A DNA stretch of 10,566 nucleotides from Lachnospiraceae bacterium UBA3645 (GTDB lineage: Bacteria; Bacillota; Clostridia; Lachnospirales; Lachnospiraceae): the NCBI GenBank assembly GCA_002373555.1, contig DFKM01000199.1, positions 1 through 10,566 on the forward strand, given 5' to 3'. A program made the position numbers and the translations under genes. Below the pieces are notes generated by a model. It was not told the DNA's origin and searched no databases. It worked only from the letters and a program-made list of their open reading frames with translations. Below are positions 1 through 5,351 of the stretch, piece by piece; the first letter of the stretch is position 1, and each line of letters opens with the position of its first letter.

Positions 1-24
1 TTGGGGACAGGCACCGTGGGTTAT
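1..24 (+). repeat. Partial REP-like hairpin element (cut by window edge)
   Basis: Right part of the dispersed element. The constant loop GGACAGGCA lies at 5-13 and the right arm CCGTGGGTTAT at 14-24. Only the last bases of the left arm (TTGG) fall inside the window. It faces the copy at 62-92 in inverted orientation across a 37-base spacer, so the two form a doublet like those seen with bacterial REP/BIME elements. Strand is given as the one that reads GGGGACAGG. Confidence 0.8.
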
Positions 25-61
25 TCCTCCAGAGACGGAAAAGAAGGCAGGCGCGGCAAGG

Positions 62-92
62 ATAACCCGCGGTGCTTGTCCCCATGGGTTAT
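62..92 (-). repeat. REP-like hairpin element, inverted partner of the copy at 1-24
   Basis: Left arm ATAACCCGCGG (62-72), loop TGCTTGTCC (73-81; one change from the usual TGCCTGTCC) and right arm CCATGGGTTAT (82-92). The arms pair over 11 positions with one G.T wobble and one mismatch. An open frame begins in this element, at 72, and reads into the isochorismatase-like gene, but its first 28 codons lack a ribosome binding site and are not thought to be translated. Confidence 0.85.
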
Positions 93-120
93 TTTGTTGT
101 TGCGCAGGGAGAAGGCCGCT

Positions 121-131
121 TGCTATATTAT
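121..131 (+). promoter_or_regulatory. Possible extended -10 promoter for the isochorismatase-like gene
   Basis: TGCTATATT at 121-129 matches an extended -10 box (TG, one base, TATATT). The base positions 17 upstream (TGCGCA, 101-106) are a poor -35. A start about seven bases downstream would leave a leader of roughly 20 bases with AGGAGG at 142-147. Seen by motif only. Confidence 0.4.
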
Positions 132-155
132 AGAGGAAGGCAGGAGGCGGTAAAA

Positions 156-746
156 ATGAGCAGATCTTCCCATGAAGCATTGATCATGATCGACATGCAG
201 AACGGATTCATCAACGAGGAATCCTCTCTGTGTATCTCCGGTGCGAAAAAAACGGTTCCGATCTGCGCCGGACTTCTGGAGGCCGCCAGGAGCAGCGGAC
301 GGATGGTGATCATCGTAAACCGCAGGTATCGTGCGGACGGCAGTGACGTGGAAAAGCCCCGTTACGATGTATGGCTGCGGGGCGGGAAGCCTTTGTCGCC
401 GGGATGCCCGGACACGGTTTCTGCGGAGAATCCAGACGAACTGCAGCCGAAGGCGGAAGATTATGTCCTGATCAAGGCCAGATACTCCGCCTTTTTCCAT
501 ACGGAGCTGGATCTGCTGCTGCGCCGTAAGGGCATCACCAGGATCTATCTGATCGGGACGACAACGCCGAACTGTATCCGGACCACCTGCTACGACGGCA
601 TTTCGCTGGATTATGATGTTTCGGTGATCGAAGACGGCTGTTCCTCCAATTCCGAAGAGATCCAGTCTGCCAACATGGAGGATATGCGGCGTGCGGGAGC
701 GGAGATCGTTTCCTCCGTGGACGTACGGAAAAACTGGGAATCGTAG
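156..746 (+). CDS. Isochorismatase-family cysteine hydrolase
   Basis: Predicted soluble hydrolase of the isochorismatase/nicotinamidase superfamily, 196 residues, a normal length for a single-domain member. The start at 156 is chosen because AGGAGG lies at 142-147; the frame is open upstream to 72, but that part is repeat DNA without a start signal. The expected catalytic triad is visible: Asp13 in IDMQNGF, Lys107 in LIKARYSAF, and Cys140 in GTTTPNCIRTTC, where the nucleophilic cysteine of the family sits. The segment after it (DGISLDYDVSVIEDG) follows the family pattern. Known members cleave isochorismate, nicotinamide, N-carbamoyl compounds or other amides; the substrate cannot be told here, and no pathway neighbours help. 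Family assignment is secure, specific function unknown. Confidence 0.9.
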   Translation: MSRSSHEALIMIDMQNGFINEESSLCISGAKKTVPICAGLLEAARSSGRMVIIVNRRYRADGSDVEKPRYDVWLRGGKPLSPGCPDTVSAENPDELQPKAEDYVLIKARYSAFFHTELDLLLRRKGITRIYLIGTTTPNCIRTTCYDGISLDYDVSVIEDGCSSNSEEIQSANMEDMRRAGAEIVSSVDVRKNWES

Positions 747-806
747 AAGCTGAAATATACCACGTTCGAGGCATTGATCCAGAACTATGAAAGGAGATTA
801 GAATAT

Positions 807-1799
807 ATGAAAAAGAACACCTCTTTGCTGCTGATGTTCCTGCTGGCAGTATCCCTTCTGTCAGCCTGCGGAAAAAATGCCGCGGAGCCTGCTGATGTTG
901 CGCAGACTACTGCCGCGGCGCCTGCTGATACCGCGCAGACTACTGCCGTTGCAGCGCAAGCTGCGGACGGGGAGACTGCAGAGACCGCCGATCTTGTCAC
1001 CATCAAGGTCAATATCGAAGATCTGGGAGGCAACATCGCGGTTACGGATGACGGGAGCGATCCTGCACCGGATCCGGATTATCCGATGCAGTCTGCTTTT
1101 TCTAATGTTGCAAAGGGCACTGTCGTCAAGATACTCGCAGAACCGGAAGAGGGATATCATTTCTTCAAATGGACTGTGGACGGAGCAGAGTATTCCACCG
1201 AACCGATGATAACCGTTACCGCGGAAGAAGATACGGAGTTTATCGCGGAGTTCCTGCCTGAAGGAAAGGACGGAAACCCGGTCGCGCTTGATGCAGTTAC
1301 GACGCTCGGTGAACTGCTGGGACTGCCCGAGGTCGGGACATCCTTTACCGACACGGCTCTTGTTTACGCATTTGAACAGGAAGGCAGTACATACCGCGCG
1401 GTCTGTGATATTTCGGAGGACGTATCGCAGGCTCTTTTCGCTCTTGAATTTGATGATCCGGAGTACGAGCAGAAACGGAAAGACCTGATCGCGCCTCTGC
1501 CTGTCAGGGAAATCGAAAATCTTACCGAAAGTATTCCGACGCAGGAGGAAGCAGAGGCGTATCTCGGCAAGACCGGTCAGGAATTGATAGACGATGGCTG
1601 GACAGTATCGTTTTACAATCTGGAAGACCTGAATTTCGAGATGAATCACGGCGCTTATTCTTACGCGGTAACATTTGAAGGAGAAGTGAAGGATCCGGAG
1701 AACTTTGATGAGTATGCGGATATGGGCGGACTGACCGTCGCCACCATCAGCTGCAGCGGCGTCGGCGATGCCACATATATCGAGATGCCGGAAGAATGA
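807..1799 (+). CDS. Secreted lipoprotein with InlB-type bacterial repeat domain
   Basis: Predicted cell-surface lipoprotein of 330 residues. The start at 807 follows AAGGAGA (790-796). The N-terminus is a lipoprotein signal: Lys-Lys, a hydrophobic core, then the lipobox LLSAC with lipidated Cys21. Next comes an Ala/Thr/Pro-rich linker made of two 11-residue copies (PADVAQTTAAA and PADTAQTTAVA). Residues near 105-150 (GTVVKILAEPEEGYHFFKWTVDG, then a Phe/Ala/Glu-Phe end) fit the divergent InlB B-repeat or 'bacterial repeat' fold seen in many clostridial surface proteins. The C-terminal ~170 residues are acidic and not recognised. It probably stands on the cell envelope as a binding or adhesion module; that role is inference. 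It is separated from the upstream gene by 60 bases without a clear promoter. Confidence 0.85.
   Translation: MKKNTSLLLMFLLAVSLLSACGKNAAEPADVAQTTAAAPADTAQTTAVAAQAADGETAETADLVTIKVNIEDLGGNIAVTDDGSDPAPDPDYPMQSAFSNVAKGTVVKILAEPEEGYHFFKWTVDGAEYSTEPMITVTAEEDTEFIAEFLPEGKDGNPVALDAVTTLGELLGLPEVGTSFTDTALVYAFEQEGSTYRAVCDISEDVSQALFALEFDDPEYEQKRKDLIAPLPVREIENLTESIPTQEEAEAYLGKTGQELIDDGWTVSFYNLEDLNFEMNHGAYSYAVTFEGEVKDPENFDEYADMGGLTVATISCSGVGDATYIEMPEE
888..953 (+). repeat. 33-bp tandem direct repeat, two copies, within the lipoprotein gene
   Basis: Copies at 888-920 and 921-953 each begin CCTGCTGAT and share CGCAGACTACTGCCG. They differ at a handful of positions and encode the linker units PADVAQTTAAA and PADTAQTTAVA. 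This looks like recent slippage duplication that lengthens the spacer between lipid anchor and folded domain. Confidence 0.9.
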
Positions 1800-1823
1800 T
1801 CTTTCTGCACTGCAGGTAAAAAG

Positions 1824-2279
1824 ATGAAGGAATCGCTGAAACAACCATACAGGATCATACGTGCAGACACACTTCCGTATCAGGCCGGCGCCTATTATGT
1901 CCGCATCCAGGCGATGGCGCGGAAGCATCAGATCCCGCCGGAAGAGGAGTTCGATGAACATGACGGCCTGGACGCAAAATACATCGTGATCTACGAAGAT
2001 GTCCTGCCGGTCGCTACGGCGCGTCTCTATCCGCTGGATGAAGATGCAATGATGCTGGGACGGATCGTGGTGCTTCCGGAATACCGGCACAAAGGGCTTG
2101 GCCGAATGGCGGTCGAAGCCGCGGAGGACTGGGCGCGGGAGCTCGGCTGCGGAAAAACCGTGCTGGAAAGCAGGATCAATAAAACCGGATTTTATGAAAA
2201 ACTCGGATATGCCGCAGATGAAAATGATGTGATCAACGGAGAAACATTCACCTGCGTGCATATGGAGAAGCGTTTGTAG
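1824..2279 (+). CDS. GNAT-family N-acetyltransferase
   Basis: Predicted acyl-CoA-dependent N-acyltransferase, 151 residues, full length for a single GNAT domain. The acetyl-CoA pyrophosphate-binding motif A is clear at residues 80-94: GRIVVLPEYRHKGLGR, with the R-x-K-G-L-G-R turn. The later NKTGFYEKLGY (about 119-129) is the usual motif B end where the family carries F/Y-x-x-x-G-Y/F. The N-terminal part (YYVRIQAMARKHQIP then EEFDEHDGLD) resembles the ElaA-like subgroup with its 'R-x-x-V-F-x-x-E' and acidic stretch, but this is less certain. The ribosome binding site before 1824 is weak (GCAGGTAAAAAG); the gene follows the lipoprotein stop by 24 bases and may be co-transcribed. The acceptor is unknown. 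Confidence 0.88.
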   Translation: MKESLKQPYRIIRADTLPYQAGAYYVRIQAMARKHQIPPEEEFDEHDGLDAKYIVIYEDVLPVATARLYPLDEDAMMLGRIVVLPEYRHKGLGRMAVEAAEDWARELGCGKTVLESRINKTGFYEKLGYAADENDVINGETFTCVHMEKRL

Positions 2280-2321
2280 AGCGAGCCCGGGAGGGACAGG
2301 GGCGGGCGCCTTGTCCGCTCT
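2278..2321. repeat. GGGACAG-class intergenic hairpin
   Basis: Outer arms AGAGCG (2278-2283) and CGCTCT (2316-2321) are perfect complements. Inside, GGACA (2294-2298) pairs with TGTCC (2312-2316), continued by GG/CC and C/G steps around a GGGC loop. The outer arm overlaps the acetyltransferase stop codon. No T tract follows, so it is not a standard terminator. It shares GGGACAGG with the REP-like elements but lacks their TAACCC arms. Confidence 0.6.
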
Positions 2322-2356
2322 GAAAATAACGGGATTTTTATCAGGCGAGGTAAATA

Positions 2357-2830
2357 ATGTCATTTGAGAGAGCGAAACAGTATCTGACGGAACAGGGACT
2401 GGCGGACCGCATCATCGTGCCGGAGCACAGCAGCGCGACCGTGGCAGAGGCGGCGGAAGCGCTCGGCTGCGAACCGGGCATGATCGCGAAAACGCTGTCC
2501 TTCCTGCAGGGGGACCAGCCGGTCCTGATCCTGGTGGAAGGCATGGCCAGGATCGACAATAAAAAATACCGGCATCATTTCGGGTGCAAGGCAAAAATGA
2601 TTCCGGCGGAGCAGGTGGAGGGCCTGGTGGGGCACGACATCGGCGGCGTCTGTCCGTTCGGCATACTGCCGGGCGTGACGGTATGGCTGGATGAGAGCCT
2701 GAAAATACATGAAACCGTCTATCCTGCCGCCGGTTCCGACCACAGTGCGGTAAGGCTTTCCATTGAAGAACTGGAAAAATGCAGCAAAGCAGCGGGCTGG
2801 GTGGATGTGTGCAAGAGCCCGGAGATGTAA
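2357..2830 (+). CDS. YbaK/EbsC-type aminoacyl-tRNA deacylase
   Basis: Predicted trans-editing enzyme that hydrolyses mischarged aminoacyl-tRNA (YbaK acts on Cys-tRNA(Pro); relatives act on other mischarged tRNAs) in the cytoplasm. The protein has 157 residues, the usual size for a free-standing YbaK domain. Visible family features are the invariant lysine in IAKTL (Lys45), the strand LILVEGMARID, and the strongly conserved GHDIGGVCPFG loop at 92-102, followed by DHSAVRLSIEEL near the end. The start at 2357 has AGGCGAGG at 2343-2350. The TAA stop is the first three bases of a REP-like element, yet the protein reaches its normal C-terminus, so the element appears to sit flush against the gene without breaking it. 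Which mischarged tRNA it edits cannot be told. Confidence 0.9.
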   Translation: MSFERAKQYLTEQGLADRIIVPEHSSATVAEAAEALGCEPGMIAKTLSFLQGDQPVLILVEGMARIDNKKYRHHFGCKAKMIPAEQVEGLVGHDIGGVCPFGILPGVTVWLDESLKIHETVYPAAGSDHSAVRLSIEELEKCSKAAGWVDVCKSPEM

Positions 2831-2856
2831 CCCGCGGTGCCTGTCCCCGCGGGCTA
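2828..2856 (-). repeat. REP-like hairpin element overlapping the deacylase stop codon
   Basis: Left arm TAACCCGCGG (2828-2837), loop TGCCTGTCC (2838-2846), right arm CCGCGGGCTA (2847-2856). Nine of ten arm positions pair; the odd one is A.C on this strand and a G.T wobble on the other. The first three bases are the stop codon of the upstream gene, and the next gene's ribosome binding site (AGGAGAG, 2859-2865) starts just after the element. Confidence 0.9.
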
Positions 2857-2872
2857 AGAGGAGAGCGGGAAA

Positions 2873-3213
2873 ATGATCACGTGGATGAACTATAATATTC
2901 GCCTGAAACCGGATGAGGAGGTCCGGGCGGAAACGATACGGATCGGCCGGAGGAAAGCACTCGTGATCCGGCCGAAGGCACCTGCAGCAAATGCACCGGG
3001 CGTACTCTGGATCCACGGCGGCGGGTATATCACCGGCATGAAGGAAATGGTCTATATGTCCCGGGCGGTTGATCTGGTGAAAAAATTCGGCGCCGTAGTG
3101 GTGGCGCCGGAGTATCGGCTGGCTCTGCAGGCACCGTATCCGGCGGAAGATTGTTTGATATCTTAAAAAAGGTCGCAAGACAAGAGTGGTCGGAAGTGAA
3201 AACAGAAGAATAG
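2873..3213 (+). pseudogene. Truncated alpha/beta hydrolase (esterase/lipase type), with out-of-frame tail
   Basis: The open part (2873-3166, 97 residues, ribosome binding site AGGAGAG at 2859) is the N-terminal third of an alpha/beta-hydrolase-3 type esterase. It shows the oxyanion-hole motif HGGGY at residues 48-52 (LWIHGGGYITG) and then VVVAPEYRLALQAPYPAEDC, the classic segment that precedes the nucleophile elbow. Family proteins are about 280-320 residues; here the frame ends a few codons later, before GxSxG, and the catalytic Asp and His are absent. From 3145 another frame reads LFDILKKVARQEWSEVKTEE and stops at 3211-3213. This looks like the C-terminal end of a protein, so an internal deletion is more likely than a single frameshift. 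Activity is not expected. The origin of the tail is unknown. Confidence 0.8.
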
Positions 3214-3284
3214 TATGCAGCATTCCCGGCGGGACAGTTACCGACGTCTGAATGGAGAGAAACTATAGGACGAGGAGGCAGAGC

Positions 3285-3620
3285 ATGTTTGAAATCATCT
3301 TTGGCATCATCCTGGCAGCATTTGCCATCGGCGGAATCTGGGCATTTGTCGTTTCCAAAAAGGTGAAAGAAAAAGGCATTGAAACAAATGCGGTTGTGTC
3401 GCGGGTCGAACTGCATGAGTGGAGCGGCGGCACCGGCGATACATGGGCCGGGAACGACATCACGGAAGACTACTATATCACTTACACAAATCAGGAAGGA
3501 CAGAGCGTGGAGGCATTGCTCACCAATCCGGGCGACCATACATTTAAAGTGGGTGACAGAATCAGGATAAAATATCTTCCGGACCGGCAGGATTACCCGG
3601 TCATGCTGGAGATCCTTTGA
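3285..3620 (+). CDS. Small membrane-anchored DUF3592-like protein
   Basis: Predicted 111-residue protein with one N-terminal transmembrane helix (about residues 3-23, IIFGIILAAFAIGGIWAFVV) followed by a Lys-rich turn and a beta-rich extracytoplasmic or cytoplasmic domain. The pattern 'G-x-x-A-x-V...Y-x-x-Y-T-x-x-x-G...F-x-V-G-D-x-I-x-I-x-Y-x-P' (ending GDRIRIKYLPDRQDYPVML) matches the DUF3592 family, whose function is not known. The start at 3285 has GAGGAGG at 3272-3278; an upstream in-frame ATG at 3252 has no such site. It lies downstream of the hydrolase remnant and 59 bases before the cyclase gene. Confidence 0.75.
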   Translation: MFEIIFGIILAAFAIGGIWAFVVSKKVKEKGIETNAVVSRVELHEWSGGTGDTWAGNDITEDYYITYTNQEGQSVEALLTNPGDHTFKVGDRIRIKYLPDRQDYPVMLEIL

Positions 3621-3628
3621 GCAGGACC

Positions 3629-3644
3629 GCCTGCACCGGCAGGC
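3629..3644 (+). other. Small GC hairpin after the DUF3592-like gene
   Basis: GCCTGC (3629-3634) and GCAGGC (3639-3644) flank a four-base loop, nine bases after the stop codon. No T run follows, so termination is doubtful. It may protect the 3' end of the message or have no function. Confidence 0.4.
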
Positions 3645-3679
3645 AGGGATGAAAATGAATCAGAAGGAGAAGGATTGCC

Positions 3680-4297
3680 ATGATCTATGATATTTCCCAG
3701 CCGTTATTTGAATGCGAGGTGTTCCCGGGAGATCCTGCGCCGGAGAAACAGCCGCTCTTAAGGATCGAAAACGGAGACATCTGCAATCTGACCGCGCTTT
3801 GCATGTGTGCGCACAACGGAACGCATGTGGATGCTCCGCTGCACTTTATCGAAGGCGGCAAGGGGATCGATCAGGTTGCATTGGAGAAATTCATTGGCAC
3901 TGCATATGTGGAGACGCACAGCGGAGAGATCAGCGCAGAAGATGCCCGGGAGATTCTCGCGCGGGCGAAAAAAGCCTGCGGCGGTGCGGGCGTGAAGATC
4001 CTGATCCGGGGCAAAGCGGTGCTGACAGCGGAAGGCGCGCAGGTGTTTGCCGAAGCCGGCATCGATCTGTTCGGAAATGAATCCCAGACAGTCGGACCGG
4101 AAGATGCGCCGGCGGCGGTGCATAAGATAATGCTTGGCGCGGAGGTGGTGCTGCTGGAGGGCATCCGGCTTGGCGCGGTGCCGGACGGGACCTGGTTCCT
4201 GAACTGTGCGCCGCTGAATCTGACGGATACCGACGGTGCACCGTGCAGGGCGGTGCTGGTCACTGAAATCGCCCGTGGGGACAGGCATTGCTTATGA
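3680..4297 (+). CDS. Metal-dependent cyclase / kynurenine-formamidase-like hydrolase
   Basis: Predicted soluble hydrolase of the cyclase family (PF04199 type), which includes bacterial kynurenine formamidase KynB. It has 205 residues, the family's usual size. The signature metal-binding motif is intact: His45-x3-His49-x-Asp51-x3-His55 (AHNGTHVDAPLHF), preceded by the family's opening DISQPL and FPGDP. The start at 3680 follows AAGGAGAAGG (3664-3673). No tryptophan-catabolism genes lie nearby, so another amide or lactone substrate is possible. The last eight residues (ARGDRHCL) are read from a decayed REP-like element and are probably not part of the ancestral protein. The TGA stop overlaps the ATG of the next gene (ATGA), so the two are likely translated together. 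Confidence 0.88.
   Translation: MIYDISQPLFECEVFPGDPAPEKQPLLRIENGDICNLTALCMCAHNGTHVDAPLHFIEGGKGIDQVALEKFIGTAYVETHSGEISAEDAREILARAKKACGGAGVKILIRGKAVLTAEGAQVFAEAGIDLFGNESQTVGPEDAPAAVHKIMLGAEVVLLEGIRLGAVPDGTWFLNCAPLNLTDTDGAPCRAVLVTEIARGDRHCL
4272..4290 (+). repeat. Decayed REP-like element inside the cyclase 3' end
   Basis: Arm CCCGTGG (4272-4278) and a perfect copy of the loop GGACAGGCA (4279-4287) are preserved; the right arm has decayed to TTGCTTATGA. The element is read as the last codons of the cyclase, and its AGG (4283-4285) stands 8 bases before the ATG of the membrane-protein gene at 4294, where a ribosome binding site would lie. Confidence 0.75.
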
Positions 4298-4764
4298 AGA
4301 AAGAGAACTTTTCAATACAGCTTGCCATTGTTGATATGCTGCCGGTTGTGCTTTTCGGCGCTGCCATGGCAGTGCTTGGGCGGAAGCTGAACAGCATGAT
4401 TTTCACGGGCGGCGCGGTCCTGTGCATTCTTTCCGGATGCGGGAAGGTCCTCTGGAAGATCCTGCTTGCAGTTTCCCGAAAAGATGTAAAAATCCTGGGC
4501 GCGCAGCTGCGCTATGTCATGCCGACGGGATTCCTTCTCATGATCATCGGCGCTGTCATGGAGCATAAAACCGCTGCGGAGCTTCTGCATGCGGCGGCGC
4601 AAATGCCGTCCGTGCTGTTTTTTGCGGCAGCCTTGCTCGGCATCGCCGGAATGGTCCTGTGCGCCGTAAAATTCGATCGGTATGATGTCCGGGGAAACTG
4701 GATCGAACAGATCCTGAACGCATTGGTGCAGGGATGCGTACTGGCAGGCGTACTGCTGTTATGA
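4294..4764 (+). CDS. Five-helix integral membrane protein, unknown function
   Basis: Predicted 156-residue membrane protein, not recognised. Hydrophobic stretches lie near residues 10-28, 35-60, 74-90, 104-126 and 139-156, with short charged loops (RKLN, SRKDVK, KFDRYDVRGNW). The segment KFDRYDVRGNWIEQILNALVQG before the last helix looks conserved-type but gives no function. The ATG at 4294 is preferred over the TTG at 4288 because it overlaps the upstream TGA as ATGA, a standard coupling arrangement, and has AGG 8 bases upstream. The GGGGACAGG of the decayed repeat is the only ribosome binding-like sequence. Coupling with the cyclase suggests a functional link such as transport of its substrate, but this is inference. 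Confidence 0.8.
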   Translation: MKKENFSIQLAIVDMLPVVLFGAAMAVLGRKLNSMIFTGGAVLCILSGCGKVLWKILLAVSRKDVKILGAQLRYVMPTGFLLMIIGAVMEHKTAAELLHAAAQMPSVLFFAAALLGIAGMVLCAVKFDRYDVRGNWIEQILNALVQGCVLAGVLLL

Positions 4765-4768
4765 GCCG

Positions 4769-4797
4769 TAACCCACGGGGACAGGCACCGCGGGTTA
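4769..4797 (+). repeat. REP-like hairpin element after the membrane-protein gene
   Basis: Left arm TAACCCACGG (4769-4778), loop GGACAGGCA (4779-4787), right arm CCGCGGGTTA (4788-4797). Nine of ten arm positions pair on this strand and the tenth is a G.T wobble on the other. It begins five bases after the TGA stop at 4762-4764. Confidence 0.9.
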
Positions 4798-4821
4798 TCC
4801 GTCTGGGGAAAGACAAGAGAG

Positions 4822-4846
4822 TAAACCATGGGTTACCCATGGGTTA
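4822..4846. repeat. Loop-less tandem of repeat arms (CCATGG palindromes)
   Basis: TAAACCATGGGTTA (4822-4835) overlaps a second palindrome ACCCATGGGT (4835-4844) and ends GGGTTA. The sequence looks like two arm pairs of the REP-like element joined without the nine-base loop. It sits 24 bases after the complete copy at 4769-4797, a spacing close to that of the pair at 10480 and 10534, and just before the flavodoxin ribosome binding site. Confidence 0.6.
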
Positions 4847-4868
4847 AATGTATAAGGAGGCAGCAATC

Positions 4869-5351
4869 ATGAGCAAAACATTAGTAGCGTATTTCAGCGC
4901 TTCCGGCGTGACGGCGGCGACGGCCAAGAACCTGGCCGAGGCCGCCGGCGCAGATCTGTATGAGATCCGTCCGGCCGTACCGTATACAACCGCAGACCTG
5001 AACTGGATGGACAAGAAATCCCGCAGTTCCGTGGAAATGAACGATAAATCATCGCGTCCGGCACTGGCGGATCTGGATGCTCCCGTCGTAGAGTATGACA
5101 ATATCTTTGTCGGCTTCCCGATCTGGTGGTATGTGGCACCGACGATCATCAACACCTTCCTGGAAGCCTACGATTTTTCCGGGAAAAAGATCATTCTCTT
5201 CGCGACTTCCGGCGGCAGCCGTTTCGGCAAAACCGTGGAGAATCTGAAGGGCAGCTGCCCCGGCGCAGAGATCGTGGAAGGAAAGATCCTGAACGGAAGA
5301 CCTTCTGTTGCGGAACTGAAAAAATGGACGGAGAATCTGGATCTGAACTGA
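4869..5351 (+). CDS. Flavodoxin-family FMN protein
   Basis: Predicted FMN-binding electron carrier or quinone/NADPH-type reductase of the flavodoxin fold, 160 residues, cytoplasmic. The N-terminal strand and phosphate loop TLVAYFSASGVTAATAKN (residues 4-21) match the flavodoxin FMN P-loop. GFPIWWYVAP (82-91) is the loop with the aromatic residues that cover the isoalloxazine ring, and LFATSGGS (110-117) is the third FMN loop. This layout is that of the flavodoxin_4 type common in clostridia. The start at 4869 follows AAGGAGG (4854-4860); in-frame codons upstream to 4848 lack a site. The last 28 bases overlap the longest sensible start of the next gene, which suggests coupled expression. The partner enzyme is not known. 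Confidence 0.9.
   Translation: MSKTLVAYFSASGVTAATAKNLAEAAGADLYEIRPAVPYTTADLNWMDKKSRSSVEMNDKSSRPALADLDAPVVEYDNIFVGFPIWWYVAPTIINTFLEAYDFSGKKIILFATSGGSRFGKTVENLKGSCPGAEIVEGKILNGRPSVAELKKWTENLDLN

Noticed and set aside
72..155. Upstream extension of the isochorismatase-like gene
   Set aside because: The 28 extra codons are repeat DNA plus promoter-like sequence, without a ribosome binding site; AGGAGG precedes the ATG at 156.
747..806. Promoter for the lipoprotein gene (TTCGAG and TATGAA)
   Set aside because: Spacing is 15 bases, both boxes are poor and the -10 overlaps the ribosome binding site.
861..2363. 500-codon open frame on the minus strand
   Set aside because: It runs antisense to the lipoprotein and acetyltransferase genes, has no domain-like pattern, is rich in Arg, His and Phe as expected from reverse-reading, and has no ribosome binding site; the + strand genes are clear.
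2360..3223. 287-codon minus-strand open frame
   Set aside because: It mirrors the YbaK-type gene and the hydrolase remnant; composition is that of an antisense shadow.
3629..3644. Terminator after the DUF3592-like gene
   Set aside because: The hairpin is only six pairs and has no T tract; kept only as a weak hairpin.
4288..4293. TTG start for the membrane protein
   Set aside because: The ATG at 4294 forms the usual ATGA overlap and has better spacing to AGG at 4283.
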